Of a DNA stretch of 34,371 bases, positions 27,911 to 34,371 are shown in pieces (positions within the stretch are counted from its first letter, which is position 1; every line of letters starts with the position of its first letter). A program made the position numbers and the translations under genes. The DNA is from Acidobacteriota bacterium (lineage in GTDB: Bacteria > Acidobacteriota > Thermoanaerobaculia > Multivoradales > Multivoraceae). The DNA lies in contig QQVD01000018.1 of the NCBI GenBank assembly GCA_003388555.1, positions 65,274 through 99,644 on the forward strand, written 5' to 3'. The notes below the pieces were generated by a model that was not told the origin of the DNA, did not search any database, and saw nothing but the letters and a program-made list of their open reading frames with translations.

Positions 27911-28363
27911 CTACGCAGTCGCCTCGGCCGCCACCGCCACCGTGATCTGGGCGACGACGTCCGGGTGCAGATCGATGCGGACCTCATGCTCACCGAGCGT
28001 CTTGATGCCGCCGGCGAGGTCGATCATCCGGCGGTCGATCTCGAATCCCTTGGCGTCGAGCGCCTCCTGGATGTCGATCGGAGTCACCGATCCGTAGAGG
28101 GTCTGGTTCTCCGAGGCGCGCTTGACGAGCTCGATCCGCAGACCTTCGAGTTTGGCGCCGATCTCGGCCGCCGCCTGGCGCTCTTCGTTGAGTCGGGCCT
28201 CGATCTTGGCGCGCTGCTGCTCGAACTGTGCGACGTTGCCCGCCGTCGCCGGCGCGGCGAGCTGGCGCGGGAACAGGTAGTTGCGAGCGTAGCCGGGCTT
28301 CACGTCGACGACTTCACCGCGCCGCCCGGTGTGGCGCAGGTCGCTCAGCATGATCACTTGCAT
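27911..28363 (-). CDS. rplI: Large-subunit ribosomal protein bL9
   Basis: bL9 binds 23S rRNA near the L1 stalk and reaches along the ribosome; it helps limit frameshifting. The N-terminal RNA-binding domain carries MQVIMLSDLRHTGRRGEVV and the signature GYARNYLFPRQLA. A long connecting helix (about residues 42-75) and the C-terminal domain (SVTPIDIQEALDAKGFEIDRR) follow. The length of 150 residues is normal. ATG 28363 has GAGGA at proper spacing. It lies 11 nt after rpsR in a conserved gene order; the ssb and DUF2232 genes often found between these ribosomal genes are absent. Confidence 0.98.
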   Translation of the reverse strand: MQVIMLSDLRHTGRRGEVVDVKPGYARNYLFPRQLAAPATAGNVAQFEQQRAKIEARLNEERQAAAEIGAKLEGLRIELVKRASENQTLYGSVTPIDIQEALDAKGFEIDRRMIDLAGGIKTLGEHEVRIDLHPDVVAQITVAVAAEATA

Positions 28364-28374
28364 GGACGCCGTCC

Positions 28375-28605
28375 TCAGTCCGTGGTGTACGGCAGCAGGG
28401 CCAGGTAGCGCGCCCGCTTGATCGCCTTCTGCAGCATGCGCTGGTGGCGAGCCGAGTTGCCGGAGATGCGGCGCGGCAGGATCTTCGCGCGCTCGGGCAC
28501 GAACTGGCGCAGCAGGTTGATGTCCTTGAAGTCGATGTACTCGACTCCGTCGGCGGTGAATTTGCAGGTCTTGCGACGGCGGAAGAAGACTCTTCGACGG
28601 GCCAT
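28375..28605 (-). CDS. rpsR: Small-subunit ribosomal protein bS18
   Basis: bS18 pairs with bS6 on the platform of the 30S subunit. The 76-residue protein is basic and contains the family core [22 protein letters not shown], ending in [28 protein letters not shown]. The single Cys of the N-terminus (RRKTCKF) is retained. ATG 28605 gives the conserved MARRR start; the open frame continues upstream but only through rpsF. It starts 17 nt after the rpsF stop. Confidence 0.98.
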   Translation of the reverse strand: MARRRVFFRRRKTCKFTADGVEYIDFKDINLLRQFVPERAKILPRRISGNSARHQRMLQKAIKRARYLALLPYTTD

Positions 28606-28622
28606 GACGGTTCCTCGCGAGC

Positions 28623-28979
28623 TCAGGCGCTGGCGGTCGCCGTCTCGGGCTTCTTCTTGCCCTTCGACGCCGCGCGCTTGAGATCCAGGTCGGTACGCAC
28701 CGTGAGGAAGCGGAGCACGCGGTCGTGCTGCCGCATCCGCTGCTCCACCTCGGGCAGGGTGCTCTTGGGGTCGGCCTCGACGTAGTACACGTGGTACCGA
28801 CCCTCGTTGAACTTCTCGATCGGGTAGGCCATCTTGCGCTTGCCCCAGCTCTCCTCGCGCGTGACCTCGGTCGTGCCGTCTGCCTGCAGCATGTCGCGGA
28901 ACTCGTCGGTCAGCGCCACGCTCTCCTCGTCCGAAAGCCGGGGATCGGCGATCAGCACCAGTTCGTAGGTTCGTTTCAA
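28623..28979 (-). CDS. rpsF: Small-subunit ribosomal protein bS6
   Basis: bS6 binds bS18 and the central domain of 16S rRNA. The 118-residue protein starts [19 protein letters not shown] and carries [26 protein letters not shown], the usual bS6 core, and ends with a Lys/Ala-rich tail. The start codon is TTG at 28979, with AGGAGT 8 nt upstream; no other start fits the conserved N-terminus. A weak start with a strong Shine-Dalgarno could serve translational feedback. It is the first gene of rpsF-rpsR-rplI, behind its own promoter and a leader of about 180 nt. Confidence 0.97.
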   Translation of the reverse strand: MKRTYELVLIADPRLSDEESVALTDEFRDMLQADGTTEVTREESWGKRKMAYPIEKFNEGRYHVYYVEADPKSTLPEVEQRMRQHDRVLRFLTVRTDLDLKRAASKGKKKPETATASA

Positions 28980-29163
28980 GACGAAAGACTCCTGTATCCA
29001 GAATCGGTTGCGGCCACAGGGCTATACCGCGCAACGTGTTCGCTGCGGGGTGCGCTGCCTGTGGGCGAATCGGGCGCAGCCGAGACCGCTCCCTTCGGCG
29101 AGAGCGCTCGCGCTCCGGCACCAGCACTCGGACGGTGAGGCGCGAGCGGTCACCACACGCCGA
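28980..29163 (-). promoter_or_regulatory. rpsF leader with two mutually exclusive stems
   Basis: From the predicted start near 29163 the leader runs about 184 nt to the TTG. Stem A pairs CGCTCGCGC (29148-29140) with GCGCGAGCG (29113-29105), 9 bp. Stem B pairs GACCGCTC (29151-29144) with GAGCGGTC (29091-29084), 8 bp. They share 29144-29148, so only one can form at a time. bS6:bS18 is known to repress its own mRNA in several bacteria; I could not identify the bound motif here with certainty. Confidence 0.4.
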
Positions 29164-29169
29164 GCGACG

Positions 29170-29197
29170 AGTCTAGCGAAAGTGCCGGAAAAGGCAA
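29170..29197 (-). promoter_or_regulatory. Sigma-70-type promoter of rpsF-rpsR-rplI
   Basis: The minus strand has TTGCCT (29197-29192), a 16-nt spacer and TAGACT (29175-29170). Both boxes are near consensus, and the position downstream of the hppA hairpin fits an independent promoter. Confidence 0.6.
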
Positions 29198-29219
29198 GGG
29201 TAACGCGGCGCGCTACCCT
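29197..29219 (-). promoter_or_regulatory. Inverted repeat abutting the rpsF -35 box
   Basis: AGGGTA and TACCCT flank an 11-nt centre that itself contains the complementary triplets CGC and GCG. The repeat shares its last base with the -35 hexamer, a usual place for an operator. The regulator is unknown. Confidence 0.4.
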
Positions 29220-29264
29220 CACCTGCCGGCACCGCCCCCGGCACGATGTCCAAGAGGCGGTGAC

Positions 29265-29289
29265 CGGAGCGGACGCCGGGTCCGCTCCG
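29265..29289 (-). terminator. Strong hairpin downstream of hppA
   Basis: A perfect 10-bp stem, CGGAGCGGAC with GTCCGCTCCG, has a 5-nt loop and lies 29 nt after the hppA stop. There is no U-run, so termination may need Rho or the hairpin may protect the mRNA end. It separates hppA from the rpsF promoter. A second, smaller stem (TGCCGG/CCGGCA, 29224-29243) follows. Confidence 0.55.
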
Positions 29290-29318
29290 CCGCGAGCACG
29301 GTCGTGGCGCCGCCGCCG

Positions 29319-31391
<2,073 letters not shown>

Positions 31392-31644
31392 GTCTTCTCC
31401 TCCTCTTATCCTCGGATGGGGATCTGAATCTGTATGTGATCGGAGCGGAGTCGGTTCGGATCTTCGCTGGCTCGGAACCCGGTCTCTCGCCGCCGGGTCT
31501 GTGGGTGCGGCGGCGCCGGGAGTCGGCCCGCGAGCGTGGGGGCTCGGCATGCCCCGGATCCACGTCGGCTTCGTTCGCGCGCCGGCCGGCACCGGTAGCC
31601 GAGAGCTCCCGACCGCGACTCGGCGGACCGTGGGGGCTTCGGCC
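31392..31644 (-). promoter_or_regulatory. Upstream region of hppA, no clear promoter seen
   Basis: The 253-nt gap holds the hppA Shine-Dalgarno (GGAGGAG) and an inverted repeat ACCCGG/CCGGGT with a 10-nt loop (31477-31498). I see no convincing -35/-10 pair and no coding potential beyond shadow frames. Confidence 0.3.
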
Positions 31645-32298
31645 TCAGTCCGGCGGCGCTCCGTTGAACCGGTTCATCGCCTCGCCGTGCCCCTCATCGA
31701 TCCAGCAGGTGACGCATTCGGCGGCTCTTTCGACCATCCTCTGCGCGGCCACCTGCTCTGACGCCTCGAAGCGCGTCAGGACGAACTCGGAGAGGTCCTC
31801 CCCTTCCGGTGGAGAGCCGACGCCGAGACGCAGGCGTGCGATATCGGAACTGCGCAGATTGTAGACGACCGACTCCATTCCGCGATGCCCGCCGGGGCTG
31901 CCCTTGGGGCGCAGCCGCAGCTCACCCAGCGGCAGGGCCACCTCGTCGTAGACCACCAGCACCTGCGCCGCCGAGAGGCCGATCTCCTCGACCAGGCACC
32001 GCACCGAGAAACCGGATCGGTTCATGTAAGTCTGCGGCTTCGCCAGGGCCACCGTGCGTACGGGACCCTCGCCCGCGGTTCCGGCCTCGGCAGCTGGCGG
32101 CCACGGCACCACCGCTATCTCGGCGCGACAGAGACCGCCGTAGCTCCCCTGACGCTCCGCGACCAGGCGGTCGACGACGTCGAACCCCACGTTGTGGCGG
32201 GTACCGAGGTACTCCGATCCCGGATTGCCGAGACCGACCACGAGCCGCTCGCAGTGAGCTTCGGAGAGAGGTTCGGGGAGCAAATCGGCACCTGCCAT
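31645..32298 (-). CDS. pth: Peptidyl-tRNA hydrolase
   Basis: Pth releases tRNA from peptidyl-tRNA that has dropped off ribosomes. Family residues are visible: [19 protein letters not shown] with the catalytic His in RHNVGF, then [10 protein letters not shown] (Asn) and [19 protein letters not shown] (Asp), followed by GGHRGMESV. The product is 217 residues from ATG 32298, which gives the normal family length plus a lead of about 16 residues. A GTG at 32361 in the same frame would add 21 residues of no conserved sequence. A gap of 99 nt separates the start from the bL25 stop. Its linkage to prs and bL25 is widespread in bacteria. Confidence 0.96.
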   Translation of the reverse strand: MAGADLLPEPLSEAHCERLVVGLGNPGSEYLGTRHNVGFDVVDRLVAERQGSYGGLCRAEIAVVPWPPAAEAGTAGEGPVRTVALAKPQTYMNRSGFSVRCLVEEIGLSAAQVLVVYDEVALPLGELRLRPKGSPGGHRGMESVVYNLRSSDIARLRLGVGSPPEGEDLSEFVLTRFEASEQVAAQRMVERAAECVTCWIDEGHGEAMNRFNGAPPD

Positions 32299-32397
32299 CG
32301 ACTGAGGTTCCGCCTGCCGGCGCCTCGGAACCGTCCCGAGGCGCCCCGGCGACGCTCGCACGGCGAGCGTCCGCGGTCCAGCTTCGCGGCGACGGGA

Positions 32398-33051
32398 CTA
32401 GTCGTCGTCCTCGCCCTGCTCCTCGTCCCGCTCCCCGATGACCTCGGGCTCGGCGGCCTCCTCGGCCTCCTCGTCGGCAGCAGGCTCCTCGATGCGAGGC
32501 ATGCTGACGCTGACGATCACGCGGGTCGGCTCGTCGGTCAGCACGACCCCGTCGCCGAGCTGGAGCGCCGACGCCTCGATGTGATCGCCGATCGTCATCG
32601 CGGAGACGTCCACGGTGATGCTCGAGGGAATCGCGGTGGGCAGACACTCCACCTCGACCTCGCGGGTCGGGAAGTCGATCATCCCGCCATCGCGACGCAC
32701 TCCGATCGGAGTGCCCGAGAGCTCGATGGGCACGTTGACCCGGACCACCTCGTCCATCGCGACCCGGTAGAAGTCGATGTGCACCAGCTTGCCGTTGCGC
32801 GGGTCGACCTGGAGGTCGCGGATCATCGCGTGGCGCTGCTCCGAGCTGCCGTCGAGCTGGAGCAGGAAGATGGCGTTCTCGCCGCCGCTGCGCAGGTGCG
32901 CCTGCATCTGGCGGTCGGATACGGACACCGGCACGGTCTCGACGTCTCCGCCGTAGACCACTGCCGGCACCTCGCCGGCGGCCCGCAGCCGCCGGTTCAC
33001 GTTCTTGCCGAAGTCGTCTCGGCGCTGCACTTTCAGTTTGTACTCACTCAT
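32398..33051 (-). CDS. rplY: Ribosomal protein bL25, long CTC form
   Basis: This is the 5S rRNA-binding protein of the general-stress (CTC) type. Residues about 1-90 form the L25 domain (FGKNVNRRLRAAGEVPAVVYGG, ending with DPRNGKLVHIDFYRV). Residues 95-190 form the TL5-type C-terminal beta domain. The last 25 residues are strongly acidic. The length of 217 residues is usual for the long form. ATG 33051 has GAGAGG upstream, and the gene follows prs after 107 nt. Confidence 0.97.
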   Translation of the reverse strand: MSEYKLKVQRRDDFGKNVNRRLRAAGEVPAVVYGGDVETVPVSVSDRQMQAHLRSGGENAIFLLQLDGSSEQRHAMIRDLQVDPRNGKLVHIDFYRVAMDEVVRVNVPIELSGTPIGVRRDGGMIDFPTREVEVECLPTAIPSSITVDVSAMTIGDHIEASALQLGDGVVLTDEPTRVIVSVSMPRIEEPAADEEAEEAAEPEVIGERDEEQGEDDD

Positions 33052-33075
33052 CGGAGCGGACCTCTCATGGATCGT

Positions 33076-33092
33076 CGCATGCCGTGCATGCG
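33076..33092 (-). other. Hairpin in the prs-rplY gap
   Basis: CGCATGC and GCATGCG form a perfect 7-bp stem around a 3-nt loop, 24 nt before the bL25 start codon and just upstream of its Shine-Dalgarno. It may affect RNA processing or translation. No U-run follows, so it is not an ordinary terminator. Confidence 0.35.
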
Positions 33093-33158
33093 GAAGAAGG
33101 GGAATGCCCGTCGGCCATCCCCCGCTGCAGCCCCCTTGCTCTCGGGATCCGAGGTGGA

Positions 33159-34100
33159 TCAGACGAAGAGGGAGGAGACCGAGCTGTTGTCGTGAATCCT
33201 GCGGATCGCCTCGCCGAGCAGGCCGGCGACGGAGAGCGGGCGTAGCTTGGCGCAGGCCTTGAGCTTTTCCTCGAGCGGCGTTGTGTTGGTCACGAAGACT
33301 GCTTCGAGGGCCGAGTTGCTCAGCCGCTCGAGCGCCGGGCCGGACAGGATCCCGTGGATCCCGATCGCGTAGACCTTCGCCGCTCCGTTGGAGAGTATCG
33401 CATCGACCGACTTCACCAAGGTACCCCCGGTGTCGATGATGTCGTCGAGAATCAGGGCGGTGCGGCCGTCGACGTCACCGATGACGTTCATCACCTCGGC
33501 GACGTTGGCGGCGACACGGCGCTTGTCGATGATCGCGAGGTCGCAGTCGAGGCGCTTGGCGATCGCCCGCGCCCGCGCCACACCGCCGGCGTCGGGGGCG
33601 ACGATCATCAGATCCGGCTCGTTGAGAGCCTTGATCTGCTCGAGCAGGACCGGCGCCGCGAAGAGATGGTCCACCGGTATGTCGAAGTACCCCGAGATCT
33701 GGGCCGCGTGAACGTCCATGGTCAGCAGCCGGTCGGCACCGGCGGCGGCCAGCAGATCGGCCACCAGCTTGGCGGTGATCGGCACCCGTGGCTTGTCCTT
33801 CTTGTCCTGCCGCGCGTAGCCGTAGTAGGGCATCACCGCGGTCACCCGCGAAGCCGAAGAGCGCTTGAACGAGTCGAGCAGGATCAACAGCTCGACCAGG
33901 TTGTCGTTCACCGGTGGACAGGTCGGCTGCACGATGAAGACGTCGGAGCCGCGGACGTTCTCCTCGATCTGGCAGAAGATCTCGCCGTCGGAGAAGTTGA
34001 AGGAGGTGACCTCCCCGGTGGGGATCTCCAGATAGGCGCAGATCTCCTCCGTCAGGGCGCGGTGGGCGCGACCGCCGAAGACCTTGAGCTCGCTGTACAT
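33159..34100 (-). CDS. prs: Ribose-phosphate pyrophosphokinase (PRPP synthetase)
   Basis: The enzyme makes PRPP from ribose 5-phosphate and ATP for nucleotide, His and Trp synthesis. The 313-residue class I protein has the N-terminal ELKVFGGRAH and SDGEIFCQIEENVRG segments and the flexible-loop region MPYYGYARQDKKDKPRVPITAKLVADL. DVHAAQISGYFDIPVDHL, which binds divalent metal, and the PRPP loop LILDDIIDTGGTL are also clear. ATG 34100 gives the family start. It has no Shine-Dalgarno and directly follows a TAG of an uncertain upstream frame. bL25 and pth follow it, a common gene order. Confidence 0.98.
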   Translation of the reverse strand: MYSELKVFGGRAHRALTEEICAYLEIPTGEVTSFNFSDGEIFCQIEENVRGSDVFIVQPTCPPVNDNLVELLILLDSFKRSSASRVTAVMPYYGYARQDKKDKPRVPITAKLVADLLAAAGADRLLTMDVHAAQISGYFDIPVDHLFAAPVLLEQIKALNEPDLMIVAPDAGGVARARAIAKRLDCDLAIIDKRRVAANVAEVMNVIGDVDGRTALILDDIIDTGGTLVKSVDAILSNGAAKVYAIGIHGILSGPALERLSNSALEAVFVTNTTPLEEKLKACAKLRPLSVAGLLGEAIRRIHDNSSVSSLFV

Positions 34101-34305
34101 CTAGGGAAGTGCCGTGGGCTGATCTACGGGGTCGAAGACGCTACGGTGACCCCGAGCGCCGGGCCACCGGGAGGGTTCAGGTGGGCCGGCAGCGTCGAGG
34201 GCGCCGGGTCGGGCCGGACCGCAGGCGGAGCGGAACCCCACCGCCAGCGCGGCACGCGGCACGGCTCGAGGGCGCATCGTCTGCTGCGGCAAAGGAGAAG
34301 CGGGG

Positions 34306-34371
34306 ATGAACGCTGTCGCGAGGTTGGCTTGGAGGGACGAGGAGGAGCCGATCTCTCGGCACTCGACGCAG
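34306..34371 (+). CDS. Possible start of a divergent gene, cut by window edge
   Basis: A strong Shine-Dalgarno (AAAGGAG) lies 8 nt before ATG 34306. The frame stays open for 22 codons to the window edge with GC-rich third positions (MNAVARLAWRDEEEPISRHS...). This is too short to identify. If real, 34101-34305 is a divergent intergenic region with prs. Confidence 0.25.
   Translation, partial: MNAVARLAWRDEEEPISRHSTQ

Noticed and set aside
31392-31592. N-terminal extension of the pyrophosphatase frame
   Set aside because: Pro/Arg-rich non-conserved sequence; GTG 31391 has a strong Shine-Dalgarno and begins the first membrane helix.
34101-34371. Minus-strand open frame ending right before prs, possibly an ispE C-terminus
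   Set aside because: ispE is often found next to prs, but none of the three frames shows an IspE motif, and the sequence is Pro/Ala/Arg-rich like noncoding shadow.

Overview
The window is a high-GC bacterial chromosome segment packed with housekeeping genes, almost all on the minus strand. The only confident plus-strand gene encodes a class A penicillin-binding protein. Gene content (prs, bL25, pth, membrane pyrophosphatase, bS6-bS18-bL9, uvrB-uvrC, recG, scpA-scpB, RNase P RNA, FHA and DUF4388 proteins, NtrY-like kinase) and frequent GTG/TTG starts suggest a Gram-negative, non-proteobacterial lineage with complex signalling. My best guess is Acidobacteriota (Thermoanaerobaculia/Holophagae-like), from general familiarity only. 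I see no mobile element, CRISPR array, tRNA or rRNA.

Layout, read right to left in the direction of most transcription. (1) 34.4-31.6 kb: prs, bL25 and pth link PRPP supply to translation; a possible divergent gene begins at the right edge. (2) 31.4-26.7 kb: a K+-dependent-type membrane pyrophosphatase ends in a strong hairpin. It is followed by the ribosomal operon rpsF-rpsR-rplI, with its own promoter, a candidate operator and a roughly 180-nt leader, and then a coiled-coil methyltransferase. (3) 26.6-24.0 kb: the PBP1A gene is divergent from a small membrane-protein gene that is translationally coupled to uvrB, followed by uvrC. The two divergent genes share one near-palindromic -10 box. 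(4) 19.5-15.8 kb: a DUF4388/J-like/TPR protein, RNase P RNA, an S66 LD-carboxypeptidase and a cyclic-nucleotide-binding/FHA protein. (5) 15.7-7.9 kb: recG, a GT4 glycosyltransferase, a four-helix membrane protein, then the tightly overlapping set scpA-scpB-rluB-cmk (chromosome segregation, rRNA pseudouridylation, CMP phosphorylation). (6) 7.9-0 kb: a signalling module with its own -10 box, made of an FHA-like/AAA+/Fis-type regulator, a 1487-residue 14-helix NtrY-like histidine kinase and a lipoprotein cut by the left edge.

The most interesting part is region 6. The regulator looks like a sigma-54 activator but has lost the Walker A lysine, both Walker B acidic residues, most of the GAFTGA loop and the FHA phosphothreonine-binding residues. 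Its Fis-type DNA-binding helix and arginine fingers are kept. It has no receiver domain, so how the adjacent kinase signals is unclear. A second theme is a recurring TATNAT-like box 9-10 nt before start codons that lack a Shine-Dalgarno sequence (at 7865, 19517, 23959 and 23983), which predicts near-leaderless mRNAs.
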